Made by a program: the position numbers and the translations under genes
Notes under the pieces: model-generated
What the model was told of the DNA's origin: nothing
Database searches by the model: none
What the model saw: the letters and a program-made list of their open reading frames with translations, nothing else
In this document: piece by piece, positions 1 to 8,841 of the stretch
Layout of the letters: each line of letters opens with the position of its first letter
Numbering within the stretch: position 1 is the stretch's first letter
Assembly: GCF_039697315.1 (NCBI RefSeq)
Contig: NZ_CP155619.1
Location: forward strand, 1,860,001-1,924,000
Direction: 5' to 3'
Origin: Pseudomonas abietaniphila
GTDB lineage: Bacteria; Pseudomonadota; Gammaproteobacteria; Pseudomonadales; Pseudomonadaceae
Length of the DNA: 64,000 nt

Positions 1-654
1 CGTCGCACCGATCAGCTTCACGCCACGCAGCGATGCTTGATGGTACGGCTTGGCGCCCACGAACGATGGCAGGAAGCTGTGATGAATGTTGATGACCTGA
101 TGCGCATATTCGCGGCACAGATCAGGCGGCAGGATCTGCATGTAACGGGCGAGTACCACCACATCGGCTTCGTGCTGTTTCACCAGGCGTGAAACTTCAG
201 CGAAGGCCGGCTCTTTGTCTTTTGGATCGACCGGCACGTGGTAGTAAGGAATGTCGTGCCACTCGACCATGCTGCGCAGGTCCTGGTGATTGGAAATCAC
301 ACAGGCGATTTCGCAATCCAGTTCATCGCTGTGCCAGCGGTGCAACAAGTCCGCCAGACAGTGCGATTCACGGCTGGCCATCAGCACGACGCGTTTTTTC
401 TGATCGGAGTCCGTGATACGCCAATCCATCGAGAACTCTTCAGCGATGGGGGTGAATGCCTCTCGGAAGCCCTCGAGGTCGAACGGCAGGGTGTCGGCAC
501 GGATTTCGTGACGCATGAAAAACCAGCCGCTGAGGTTGTCAGAGTGATGGCTCGCTTCGGTAATCCAGCCGTTGTACGACGCCAGAAAGTTACTGACTTT
601 GGCAACGATGCCAACACGGTCCGGGCACGCGATGACCAGACGAAAAGTGCGCAT
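1..654 (-). CDS. purU: Formyltetrahydrofolate deformylase PurU (3' part outside window)
   Basis: Hydrolyses 10-formyl-tetrahydrofolate to formate and tetrahydrofolate, balancing the one-carbon pool and feeding formate to purine synthesis. Reading the minus strand from the ATG at 654 gives 218 codons with no stop up to the window edge. The first ~80 residues are an ACT-type regulatory domain (starts MRTFRLVIACPDRVGIVAKV). A formyltransferase-fold catalytic part follows, with the VLMASRESHCLADLLHRW segment near residue 90 and the INIHHSFLPSF segment near residue 195, which carries the family's active-site His. The family is about 280-290 aa, so some 65 residues are missing off the edge. It is divergent from mvaT across a 350-nt gap. 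Confidence 0.93.
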   Translation of the reverse strand, partial: MRTFRLVIACPDRVGIVAKVSNFLASYNGWITEASHHSDNLSGWFFMRHEIRADTLPFDLEGFREAFTPIAEEFSMDWRITDSDQKKRVVLMASRESHCLADLLHRWHSDELDCEIACVISNHQDLRSMVEWHDIPYYHVPVDPKDKEPAFAEVSRLVKQHEADVVVLARYMQILPPDLCREYAHQVINIHHSFLPSFVGAKPYHQASLRGVKLIGAT

Positions 655-934
655 GAGGGGGAAACTCCAGAACTTCGCAAAGGCGGCTATTCTAGCGACT
701 ACCCGACGACTCTGCAGTATTCCGATGACACTGATTTCATCGGGTGAAAAAGCACCGCCGATCAACGGTAACGGGGCACCGCTCCCGAGCCGTCCCTCCT
801 CCAGACCTAACAACGCGCAGATAAGGCCGTCAATAGCAGCATTCTTTTGAAAGCCGGCCACATAACATTTGTTTCATGAACACGCATGTCACTCAGCTAT
901 TTCAAAATGCTACAGATAAAACTTTTCTTAAATG

Positions 935-963
935 TTTACTTGCGCAAACACTGTGACTATTAT
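935..963 (+). promoter_or_regulatory. Probable sigma-70 promoter of mvaT
   Basis: TTTACT (935-940), a 17-nt spacer, then TATTAT (958-963) lie about 40 nt before the mvaT ATG in an AT-rich stretch. The match is 4/6 and 5/6 to consensus. The rest of the 655-1004 gap holds no gene I can support. It must also hold the purU promoter on the other strand, which I could not place. Confidence 0.45.
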
Positions 964-1004
964 TGCGTCATTACACCCTGCTCATCACAACACAGGTAGC
1001 CCTC

Positions 1005-1382
1005 ATGTCCCTGATCAACGAATACCGCGCAACAGAAGAAGCCATCAAAGAACTGCAAGCGCGTCTGCAAAACCTGCAACAAGACGACAAACTGCAAAAG
1101 GAACTTGAGTTCGAAGGCAAACTGCGCACCCTGATGGGCGAATATCAGAAATCCCTGCGCGACATCATCGCGCTGCTGGATCCGGATTCCAAAATGAAGG
1201 CTCCTCGCGGCGCCGCGGTAAAACCTGCCGGCACCAAGCGCGCGCGCAAGGTCAAGCAATACAAGAATCCGCACAACGGTGAAATCATCGAAACCAAAGG
1301 CGGCAACCACAAAACCCTGAAAGAGTGGAAAGCCAAGTGGGGCGGCGACGAGGTTGAAAGCTGGGCAACTCTGCTGGGCTAA
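1005..1382 (+). CDS. mvaT: MvaT, H-NS-family xenogeneic silencer
   Basis: 125-aa nucleoid protein that binds AT-rich, often horizontally acquired DNA and represses it; it also affects virulence, biofilm and phage genes in Pseudomonas. The N-terminal half (MSLINEYRATEEAIKELQ...) is a coiled-coil oligomerisation region. A basic linker (KRARKVKQYKNP) leads to the C-terminal DNA-binding part (GGNHKTLKEWKAKWG), a hallmark of MvaT/MvaU. The start at 1005 gives the usual family N-terminus; an in-frame upstream extension to 963 would overlap the likely promoter. Monocistronic, closed by the hairpin at 1428-1457. The AT-rich 7.6-16.9 kb island a few kb away is the kind of DNA this protein silences (inference). 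Confidence 0.96.
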   Translation: MSLINEYRATEEAIKELQARLQNLQQDDKLQKELEFEGKLRTLMGEYQKSLRDIIALLDPDSKMKAPRGAAVKPAGTKRARKVKQYKNPHNGEIIETKGGNHKTLKEWKAKWGGDEVESWATLLG

Positions 1383-1427
1383 TTACCCGCGTAGTGCAAT
1401 AGCTGTTGTGCAGTGATGTGCGACTCA

Positions 1428-1457
1428 AAAAAACGCCAGCAAATGCTGGCGTTTTTT
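1428..1457. terminator. Bidirectional rho-independent terminator
   Basis: Near-perfect hairpin AAAAAACGCCAGCA / TGCTGGCGTTTTTT with a two-nt loop, A-run on one side and T-run on the other. It lies between convergent mvaT and sbcB, so it can serve both. Confidence 0.9.
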
Positions 1458-1484
1458 ATTGGCCGCGAAAAGGCTGCCCGTGAT

Positions 1485-2915
1485 TTATAAGCCCACTCGT
1501 TGCTGAAGTTGCAGCGAATAATCCTGCCACTGGCTCAGCACCTTGAGTTGCTCGGGCGTCGCGGTGAGCGACTGCGCGATCAAGGCCTTGGTAAAGCCTT
1601 TCAACGTGTTGGGCGCCCCGGCCTGCGGGTCGCTGAGGCGCAACCGGCAAAAGCTTAACCAGCGTTGTTGCTCTTCAGTGTTCAGGGTTTCGGCAAAGTT
1701 TCGGGCACGGTAACGGAACAATAACTCCGGGAGACGAGGATCATCGAAAGGCCAGGACTCGCTGCCCAGTTGCTGCGGCTCCGCAATACGGACCTGCTCA
1801 CAAAGACGACGATCTCGGTCGTTGATAAAACCGTCATATAACTGCTGCTCGGGGTCTTCACTCGCCGCGAATTCATCACTGGCGTAAACCGTTTTCAACT
1901 TTTCCTGCCAGATCGCCTGCCCTTCGTTCAGACGCAAGACACGCTCTTTAAAGACGCTCATGTCCAACTGCAACCGCTGGCGATCTTCCTCACGCAAGAC
2001 GCTCAAGGGCGCGACGACCGGGCATTTATTTATATGCAGTAGTTTGAGCGGCACCGGCAACTGCCCCTGCGCCAGATCTTCGCGACGGGTATATAAGCGC
2101 TGGCGCAAGGTCTCGCCGTCTTCGTCCAGCAACGGACGGTGGTCATGAAAAAGGTCGCAGACAATCAGAGCATTGCGATTGGTCGGATGCCAGGCCAAGG
2201 GTAATACGACGCTCACGTAACTTCGCGCTGCAGAAAACCGACCGGATATATGCACCAGCGGCTGCAACAACCGAATCTGCTCCTGCACCTTGTGCTTGCT
2301 GCGCAACTGGAAAAGATAGTCGTACAGCTTGGGTTGTTTGTCGCGAATCAAACGTGCGAGTGCAATAGTTGCACGCACATCGGAGAGCGCGTCGTGCGCC
2401 TGACCATGGTCAATGCCGTTGGCTGCCGTCAGACGTTCAAGTTTCAGCGTGACGCGCCCCTCCTCTTCCGGCCAGACAATACCTTCGGGGCGAAGCGCAT
2501 ACGCGGTACGCACGACATCGATCAGGTCCCAGCGACTGTTACCGCCCTGCCACTCCCGCCCGTACGGGTCGAAGAAGTTGCGATAGAGGCTGTAACGCGT
2601 CATCTCGTCATCGAAACGCAGCGTGTTGTAACCGGCCCCGCACGTACCGGGTTTTGAAAGTTCGGCATGCACGCGGGTCATGAAATCCGCTTCACACAAT
2701 CCCTTTTCCGCCAGTCGGGCCGGGGTGATGCCCGTGACCAGGCAGGCTGCCGGGTGCGGCAGGATATCGTCGCTCGGCTGGCAATAGAGATTGACGGGGT
2801 CGGCGATTTCGTTGAGCTGCTCATCGGTGCGTATCCCCGCCATCTGAAGGGGACGGTCGTTACGCGGATTGATCCCGGTGGTTTCGTAGTCGTACCAGAA
2901 GATGCTGGAGGTCAC
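1485..2915 (-). CDS. sbcB: Exodeoxyribonuclease I (SbcB)
   Basis: 476-aa 3'-5' single-strand DNA exonuclease of recombination and mismatch repair; the E. coli protein is 475 aa. The DEDD exonuclease fold begins at the N-terminus with FWYDYETTG (acidic D9 and E11). AGYNTLRFDDEMTRY and HDALSDVRATIALARL carry the later acidic motifs. The SH3-like and C-terminal helical ExoI regions follow. I chose the GTG at 2915 (VTSSIFWYDYETTG) because it matches the family start. The frame stays open upstream to 3092, but that extension is unlike any ExoI. It is divergent from the RDD gene and convergent with mvaT. Confidence 0.94.
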   Translation of the reverse strand: MTSSIFWYDYETTGINPRNDRPLQMAGIRTDEQLNEIADPVNLYCQPSDDILPHPAACLVTGITPARLAEKGLCEADFMTRVHAELSKPGTCGAGYNTLRFDDEMTRYSLYRNFFDPYGREWQGGNSRWDLIDVVRTAYALRPEGIVWPEEEGRVTLKLERLTAANGIDHGQAHDALSDVRATIALARLIRDKQPKLYDYLFQLRSKHKVQEQIRLLQPLVHISGRFSAARSYVSVVLPLAWHPTNRNALIVCDLFHDHRPLLDEDGETLRQRLYTRREDLAQGQLPVPLKLLHINKCPVVAPLSVLREEDRQRLQLDMSVFKERVLRLNEGQAIWQEKLKTVYASDEFAASEDPEQQLYDGFINDRDRRLCEQVRIAEPQQLGSESWPFDDPRLPELLFRYRARNFAETLNTEEQQRWLSFCRLRLSDPQAGAPNTLKGFTKALIAQSLTATPEQLKVLSQWQDYSLQLQQRVGL

Positions 2916-3067
2916 GGGGCTGATCCTGAACAAAAGACCGGGCCAGTCTAACAGATGGACCTGACGCACTATCGATGCGGCAGATGTAACGAGGTTATGC
3001 GCAGGTTGCTTACCTCTCCCTGCGTGGCTAGCATCAGACTTTATTTCAAGGCGTATCCCTCCCCACA

Positions 3068-3805
3068 ATGTCCACCTCGCACGCTTGGCCAAGGATCGCT
3101 GCGCAGCCTGCCCCGCTGGACACCCGTATCCGCATGGAAACCCCGGAAGGCATCGACCTGATGCTGCGTCCTGCCGGACTGTTGTCGCGCTCGCTGGCCT
3201 TCAGCATCGATCTGTTGATTCGCGGTGCGCTGCTGACCGGACTGTTCTTTCTGCTGGGAGCACTCGGCGAGTTCGGCACCGGCGTGTTCGTGCTGGTGCT
3301 GTTCCTGATCAACTGGTGGTACATGGTGCTGTTCGAGGTCCTGCATCAGGGACGCACACCCGGCAAGCAGATCATGGGATTGCGCGTGGTCCACGATGAC
3401 GGCACGCCGGTCGGCTGGTCAGCCTCGCTGCTGCGTAATCTGCTGCGCTTCGTAGACATGCTGCCGTTCGGTTACAGCGTCGGCGCGTTTGCCTGCTTGC
3501 AACATCCTCTGTTCAAACGCCTTGGCGATCTGGCGGCGGGAACGCTGGTGATTTACCGCGACGCACCGACACCCCGTCCGACGCTGCCCGATGCGCCACC
3601 CGTGATGCCGCCGTTGGTGCTGACCTTGCCGGAGCAACGCGCCGTAATGGCCTTCGCCGAGCGGCAGGCGGGGCTTGCGCCGGCGCGGGCCGAGGAGCTT
3701 GCGTCGATACTCGTCGAACCGTTACAGATGCCCTCCCATGCGCCACCGCAACAGGCGGTGAGTCAGTTGAACGGTATCGCGCGCACACTGGCGGGGTCGG
3801 CATGA
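3068..3805 (+). CDS. RDD-family membrane protein
   Basis: 245 aa with an RDD domain: an N-terminal Arg-rich turn (RPAGLLSRSLAFSIDLLIR), two or three hydrophobic segments at about residues 45-65 and 75-95, then the typical GRTPGKQIMGLRVV motif and LLRNLLRFVDMLPFGY. A cytoplasmic tail rich in Pro and Ala follows. RDD proteins are small inner-membrane proteins of unclear, sometimes transport-related, function. It is the first gene of a run (RDD, SpoIIM-like, DUF4129, DUF4350, moxR, DUF58) that occurs together in many proteobacteria and probably acts as a MoxR-linked membrane assembly or surveillance unit. The next gene starts 13 nt after its stop. Confidence 0.88.
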   Translation: MSTSHAWPRIAAQPAPLDTRIRMETPEGIDLMLRPAGLLSRSLAFSIDLLIRGALLTGLFFLLGALGEFGTGVFVLVLFLINWWYMVLFEVLHQGRTPGKQIMGLRVVHDDGTPVGWSASLLRNLLRFVDMLPFGYSVGAFACLQHPLFKRLGDLAAGTLVIYRDAPTPRPTLPDAPPVMPPLVLTLPEQRAVMAFAERQAGLAPARAEELASILVEPLQMPSHAPPQQAVSQLNGIARTLAGSA

Positions 3806-3818
3806 AGCGAAGCTCGAC

Positions 3819-4799
3819 ATGAAGCAAAGCCAGTTCGAACAACACCATCAAGACGCCTGGCAGCAGTTCAGCCAGCGGCTTGACGCGCTGGAACGCAGCC
3901 GGCGCCGTCACGAGGCAGGCGACGGTTTTACGCAGGCGTACCGGCAAATCTGCCAGCACCTGGCGCTGGCTCAAGAGCGCGGGTACAGCAGCCATCTGGT
4001 CGAGCCGCTGCAACAACTCGCCATGCGTGGCCACCAACAGCTGTATCGCCACCGCAGCCAGTTCGCTGCCCAGTTGCTGGCGTTCGTACTGGCAGATTTC
4101 CCGCGCCTGGTGCGTGCCGAATGGCGGCTGGTCACGCTGGCCCTTGTCCTGTTCTTCGGCAGCCTGATCGTCATGGGACTGCTGGTGTACGGGTATCCGG
4201 ACCTGATCTACAGCGTGGTCAGTCCTGCTCAGGTCAGCGAAATGGAGTCGATGTACGACCCCGCGGCACGTCGTATCGGCCAGGCCGCAGAACGCGCCTC
4301 GAGCACCGACTGGCTGATGTTCGGTTACTACATCATGCACAACATCGGCATTGCCTTTCAGACCTTCGCCAGCGGGTTGCTGTTTGGCTTGGGCAGCCTG
4401 TTTTTCCTGTTCTTCAATGGGCTGATGATCGGCGCCGTCGCAGGTCACCTCACCGATGTCGGCTTCGGCCAGACGTTCTGGCCGTTCGTGGTGGGGCATG
4501 GCGCGTTCGAATTGACCGCCATTGCTCTGGCTGGTGCCGCTGGCCTGAAACTGGGCTGGGCACTGCTCGCACCCGGTCCGATGCGGCGTGGGGAAGCCCT
4601 GCGCATCGCCGCCAAAACCAGCGTCCGGCTGATCGGCGGCGTGATGCTGTTTCTGCTGATTGCCGCGTTTATCGAAGCCTACTGGTCGTCGATGACCTGG
4701 CCGCAACCCACCACCAAATACCTGGTGGGCGCCGCACTCTGGGCGTTGGTCGCGTCCTATCTGCTGTTTGCCGGGCGCACCTCTCATGCGCCTGACTGA
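3819..4799 (+). CDS. SpoIIM-like (stage II sporulation protein M family) membrane protein
   Basis: 326 aa. A soluble helical N-terminus of about 95 residues is followed by a hydrophobic segment (LVTLALVLFFGSLIVMGLLV) and a cluster of membrane helices from about residue 165 (MFGYYIMHNIGIAFQTFASG, LFFLFFNGLMIGAVAG) to the C-terminus, as in the SpoIIM/DUF95 family. The GHGAFELTAIALAGAAGLKLG motif near residue 230 is characteristic of the family. The name comes from Bacillus sporulation; in Pseudomonas the role is unknown and tied to the MoxR cluster. The end overlaps the next gene by 14 nt, so translation is probably coupled. Confidence 0.87.
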   Translation: MKQSQFEQHHQDAWQQFSQRLDALERSRRRHEAGDGFTQAYRQICQHLALAQERGYSSHLVEPLQQLAMRGHQQLYRHRSQFAAQLLAFVLADFPRLVRAEWRLVTLALVLFFGSLIVMGLLVYGYPDLIYSVVSPAQVSEMESMYDPAARRIGQAAERASSTDWLMFGYYIMHNIGIAFQTFASGLLFGLGSLFFLFFNGLMIGAVAGHLTDVGFGQTFWPFVVGHGAFELTAIALAGAAGLKLGWALLAPGPMRRGEALRIAAKTSVRLIGGVMLFLLIAAFIEAYWSSMTWPQPTTKYLVGAALWALVASYLLFAGRTSHAPD

Positions 4800-6378
4800 A
4801 GCCTGCGTGGCAATTCGCCCGCGCAATCCATGGGAAGCCATCGACCTCGGCGTACTGCTCGCGCGCCAGCATCGGCGTCTGTTGATGACGAGTTGGGCGA
4901 TCATCACGTTGCCGATTTTCGCGCTGATCAGCGGGTTGCTTTGGGACTATCCCAGCGTGGCGGTGCTGCTGTTCTGGTGGCTCAAGCCCGCGTATGAACG
5001 GCTGCCGTTGCTGATCCTCTCCCAGGCGCTGTTCGGCACAACGCCATCCTTGAAAGCCGCACTCAAGGCCTGGCCGCGTGCACTCAAACCGCAATTGCTC
5101 GCCAGCCTGACGTGGCGCCGGTTCAGCCTGAGCCGCAGCTTCTATCTGCCCGTACAACAGCTTGAAGGCCTGAACGGATTGCCACGGGCACAACGCATCG
5201 CGCTGTTGGGACAGAAGGACCGACGCGTCGCGCGCTGTCTGACGTCCATGGGCAGCACGCTGGAGATGTGCCTCTGGGTCGGCGCCATGTTGCTGTTCTA
5301 CGCGCTCATTCCCCAGCAGGTCGAACTGGACTGGTCGTGGCGCAGCCTGCTGGACATCGAAGGGCAATGGAACTGGCTGGAACATTTGACCAATGCGTTC
5401 TATGCGCTGGTGCTGGTGTTCTGGGGCCCGACGTATGTCTCGTGCGGTTTCGCCCTGTACCTCAATCGCCGTACGACGCTGGAAGCCTGGGACATCGAGC
5501 TGGCGTTCCGCCAATTGCGTCAGCGCGTGATGGGCAGTGCCTACGCGCTCTTGATCGGCCTCTCGCTTGCGTTCAGCCTGTCGCCGTCGAGCGCGATGGC
5601 AGCCGAGATCACAGACGAATCGAATTACAGCTGCCCATTGCCGCCTCTGGACTCCCCCTTGACGGACGAGCAGGTGGCAGGCCCCGCCGCAGCGCGTCTG
5701 CTCAACCAGCCGCTGACCAGCCAGGCCTCGCGACAAGCCATCAAGGCCGTGCTGGACAGCCCGCCCTTCAAGAACCCCAAAACCGTATCGGGCTGGCGAA
5801 TCGCCGACCAGAAGCACAGCGCAAAGACCGGCGACTCCCCTCAATGGCTGGCGAAGCTGGTCGTGGGTTTGCTGAACGCAGGCAAAACCCTGTCGAGCGT
5901 TTTCGAAGCGCTGCTGTGGACCGTCATCGCCGTGGTGGCCGGCTGGGTCGTGTGGCGTTATCGCGCCTGGTTCGGCACCTTTGTGAGCAGGGCGCAGCGC
6001 AAGAAACCCGCTGCGCGCACAACACCCCAACAATTGTTTGGCTTGCAGGTGGCTGCCGAGAGCCTGCCGGACGACGTCGCCAGTGCCGCAGAAAAACTCT
6101 GGTCACACGCACCGCGCGAAGCCCTCAGCCTGCTCTACCGCGCCCTGCTCAACCGCCTGCTGACCGACTATCAACTGCCTCTGAAAAATGCCGACACCGA
6201 AGGTCAGGTGCTGGCGCGCGTCGACGCCCTGAACCAGCCACCGCTCCACGCCTACAGCCATGAACTGACGCGCCACTGGCAAAACCTGGCCTACGGTCAC
6301 CGGCTTCCCGAAGCGGATGTGCAACAAGCCCTGTGTGACGAGTGGCGGCGGCTGTTCACCAAGGGAGCCGCTGCATGA
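4786..6378 (+). CDS. DUF4129-domain membrane protein of the MoxR cluster
   Basis: 530 aa. Predicted membrane segments near residues 25-60, 165-185, 205-225 and 245-263, then a periplasmic stretch, another helix near 375-390 (LLWTVIAVVAGWVVW) and a soluble C-terminal DUF4129 domain (APREALSLLYRALLNRLL... HALTRHW-like helices). DUF4129 domains are found beside transglutaminase-like and MoxR/DUF58 proteins; the biochemical function is not known. I prefer the ATG at 4786 inside the end of the upstream gene; a TTG at 4768 would add six residues. Its stop TGA overlaps the next start (ATGA). Confidence 0.82.
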   Translation: MRLTEACVAIRPRNPWEAIDLGVLLARQHRRLLMTSWAIITLPIFALISGLLWDYPSVAVLLFWWLKPAYERLPLLILSQALFGTTPSLKAALKAWPRALKPQLLASLTWRRFSLSRSFYLPVQQLEGLNGLPRAQRIALLGQKDRRVARCLTSMGSTLEMCLWVGAMLLFYALIPQQVELDWSWRSLLDIEGQWNWLEHLTNAFYALVLVFWGPTYVSCGFALYLNRRTTLEAWDIELAFRQLRQRVMGSAYALLIGLSLAFSLSPSSAMAAEITDESNYSCPLPPLDSPLTDEQVAGPAAARLLNQPLTSQASRQAIKAVLDSPPFKNPKTVSGWRIADQKHSAKTGDSPQWLAKLVVGLLNAGKTLSSVFEALLWTVIAVVAGWVVWRYRAWFGTFVSRAQRKKPAARTTPQQLFGLQVAAESLPDDVASAAEKLWSHAPREALSLLYRALLNRLLTDYQLPLKNADTEGQVLARVDALNQPPLHAYSHELTRHWQNLAYGHRLPEADVQQALCDEWRRLFTKGAAA

Positions 6379-7592
6379 ACCGGCGCACAGGGATGCTGAT
6401 CGGCGCCATCGTGCTGGTGTGCATCGCGATTGCCAGCGCACCGCTGCTTAAACGCATCGAGCACTATGAGGAAGTGGTTGACCAGGGCGCGTCACCTGAG
6501 GCGCGGGCCAACCCGTACCTCGCCGCGGAAACGTTTTTGCGTCAGCGAGGCGTGTCGGTCAACGTCACCCAAGCCCTCAACAACCTCCCTGATACGCGCC
6601 AGCAAACGCAGACCCTGATGCTGCTGGACACACGCGAGAAGATGACCCCGGCCGATGTCACCCGGGTGCTGAGCTGGACCCGTGCAGGTGGGCGACTGCT
6701 GTTCGTCGCCGAGCAGCTGTGGGATGAAAAGAAAGGCCGCAGCGGTGACCTGTTGCTCGATCAGTTGCAGGTCCATCAGTTCCTCACCCGTGATTTGCGC
6801 GAACAGGACAGACGGCGCGAACGCGAGCAGCTCAAGCCCGTCATCCCGTTGAGCACACCGGACATCGAGGCGCCAAAAACGCCCTGGCCGGAACTGACCC
6901 GACTCTACGTACAAAACGAAAACGACCCGGCCTACATGAGTTTCGACCCGGCCTTTCACCTGGACGATCCACAGGACCACGCACAGTCCTGGGCAAACAG
7001 CGCCGACGCCACCCACATGCTGCAGATGGTGTACGGCAACGGCCTGATCACGATCCTCACTGACGCGGATTTGTGGAAAACCCGCGCCATCGGCAAATAC
7101 GACAATGCCTGGTTGCTGTGGTACCTGAGCCAGGACAGCGACGTGACCTTCCTGCTGCGCACCGATCACGACGATTTGTTCGGGCTGCTCTGGAAGTATT
7201 TCCCACAGGCGTTGCTGGCGTTGGCGCTGTGCCTCGGTGCAGGTCTCTGGCACGCCGGTATGCGCCACGGACCGTTGCAGCCCGAACCCTCGCGAGCCCG
7301 TCGACAGCTGAGCGAGCACCTGCGCGCCAGCGCCGACTTTCTGCTGCGCCGCCGAGGTCAGCACGCGTTGCTACGATCCCTGCAGCAGGACATTCTGCGC
7401 CGCGCCCGACAGCGTCATCCCGGCTTCGAAACGTTACCGGTCACCGAACAGTGGCAATTGCTGGCCCGCATGACGCGCCAGCCGACCCGGCACATTGGTC
7501 AGGCCCTGCGCCCGCGCCTTGAAGAGCGCCTGTCCAGCACCGAATTCACCCGCCAGGTTGCCTACCTGCAAACCCTCAGGAATGCCTTATGA
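6375..7592 (+). CDS. DUF4350-domain membrane protein
   Basis: 405 aa. N-terminal signal-anchor (MLIGAIVLVCIAIASAPLL), a periplasmic DUF4350-type domain that begins NPYLAAETFLRQRGVSV and continues with a glutamine-amidotransferase-like stretch (LMLLDTREKMTPADV, GGRLLFVAE), a second membrane helix near residues 280-298 (ALLALALCLGAGLWHAG), and a basic helical cytoplasmic tail. Function unknown. It overlaps the DUF4129 gene by 4 nt (ATGA). Its own stop also forms ATGA (7589-7592), which in an undisturbed operon would be the start of moxR. Here moxR lies 9.3 kb further on because of an insertion. Confidence 0.85.
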   Translation: MNRRTGMLIGAIVLVCIAIASAPLLKRIEHYEEVVDQGASPEARANPYLAAETFLRQRGVSVNVTQALNNLPDTRQQTQTLMLLDTREKMTPADVTRVLSWTRAGGRLLFVAEQLWDEKKGRSGDLLLDQLQVHQFLTRDLREQDRRREREQLKPVIPLSTPDIEAPKTPWPELTRLYVQNENDPAYMSFDPAFHLDDPQDHAQSWANSADATHMLQMVYGNGLITILTDADLWKTRAIGKYDNAWLLWYLSQDSDVTFLLRTDHDDLFGLLWKYFPQALLALALCLGAGLWHAGMRHGPLQPEPSRARRQLSEHLRASADFLLRRRGQHALLRSLQQDILRRARQRHPGFETLPVTEQWQLLARMTRQPTRHIGQALRPRLEERLSSTEFTRQVAYLQTLRNAL

Positions 7593-7741
7593 TGCGGAGC
7601 GTTGCGGTCGTTAGATCACAGTGATATCAAAATCTTAGGTCTGTCCGTGGGGAGTGAAGAGGCGTAGCCGTAGCCATCAAACAGCCCAAGCAGACAGGGT
7701 GACATAGTGATTGGCCAACGACGGGATGAACGATGTAGCTT

Positions 7742-8400
7742 GTGTGGGGCAGCGAGGATTTCGTAATCGCAGGGCAACCTTATCAAGGGTTTCCTGTTCT
7801 GCTGTGGGACTCGATGGACAGCTGTACCCAGGCCAATCAATTCTTCCGTCGTTACCTCCTCCGTGGGGAGATCGGCTCGAAGAGATCCTGGCCGAATACC
7901 AGACGAGCGCTGTACGACTTCTATAGCTTCCTACAAGCCCATCACCTTGACTGGCGGGACGTAGATCGTGGTGAGGCGATGAGGCTTGTTGCTGCCTATC
8001 GGGACTAGTGTCTGGTGACGTGTGGATTGGCACGCAACACCCCCCGCCAGCGGCTGACGTACATCTGCAAGCTCCACGAGTTCGCCTTGGGAAAAGGTTG
8101 GGTTAAGCGCCTGCCGTTCGGTCATGTGGAGCGGACTGGTAAGCGCGAAACATGCTTCCTCAGACACGTTGATGCGAGTTGTGGCAGAGCCTTGGTGAAC
8201 GATGTGATGCCGCGCCGTCCCCCCCCCTGCCTGGATATCTGAGCATGTCCGAGACGAAGTCGCTTTTGACCGCGGTAGATAATCCACACCACCGCACCAT
8301 GATTCAGTTGGCCCTGCGCGCAAAGGCTTGCGTCGTAACGAACTAGCTACCTTTCCAGTCGCGTATGTTTTCGTCCCGGACGAGGCTGGAGGAAGCTGTG
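7742..8400 (+). pseudogene. Decayed tyrosine recombinase/integrase
   Basis: Pieces of a tyrosine-recombinase N-terminal region can be read in succession. Frame 1 from 7742 gives a SAM-like core-binding domain (RRALYDFYSFLQAHHLDWRD... LVAAYRD) ended by a TAG at 8006-8008. The same frame continues after the stop (CGLARNTPRQRLTYICKLHEFAL... DVMPRRP) to a C-run at 8218-8227, where the frame shifts. A second frame gives LTAVDNPHHRTMIQLALRA, and a third gives GLRRNELATFPVAYVFVPDEA. At least one nonsense and two frameshift changes are present, and no catalytic C-terminus (HxLRH...Y) was found. It probably once moved the island and can no longer do so. Confidence 0.7.
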
Positions 8401-8772
8401 AGCAGCCCCGTGCCAAGGGAAACGCCCATATCCCTTGTCCAGCGAAGGTATCCAGGAACTGTGAGATATGATCGGTGGGCCGGCAGTCGACCAAGTCCAT
8501 GCCCAGCGAAAGATCTCCATCTGCCAGAGTGCGCCCCATCGGCAGACTAGGGACGTGTCCAAGAAGCGGGCAATGGTGGCTAGTATCACAAAGCCATTAA
8601 ACGCTTGACGCAGATGATTTTTTTTAAGATGTTATCCGACTAATTATCATGGACGAAAAAATGTCGGCACCCTCTCTCTCCCAAGTACGGGCATTCCCTT
8701 CCGTTTCCAGGTCATGTGCGCCCCGAAGCCGGTGGTCGTCACGACAATCGCGCTCCGTGACGAGAAGCGAAC
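8401..8772. other. Gene-poor island DNA upstream of the large NTPase gene
   Basis: No reading frame here looks like a protein. The first part may be the unrecognisable remainder of the decayed recombinase. A TTGACG at 8605-8610 has no good -10 partner. Confidence 0.4.
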
Positions 8773-8803
8773 TTGGTAACGATAGCTCCATGCAGCATAC
8801 AAT
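8773..8803 (+). promoter_or_regulatory. Possible promoter of the two-gene NTPase operon
   Basis: TTGGTA (8773-8778) and TACAAT (8798-8803), spacer 19 nt, end 38 nt before the ATG at 8842. The spacing is long and the -35 weak, so this is tentative. The start codon itself has a good Shine-Dalgarno AGGGG at 8831-8835. Confidence 0.25.
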
Positions 8804-8841
8804 AAAAATGATCAAAACTACCTGTCGCCCAGGGGCTTTAG

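Noticed and set aside
7931..8539. 202-codon minus-strand frame across the decayed recombinase
   Set aside because: Antisense to the recombinase remains, with no recognisable product.
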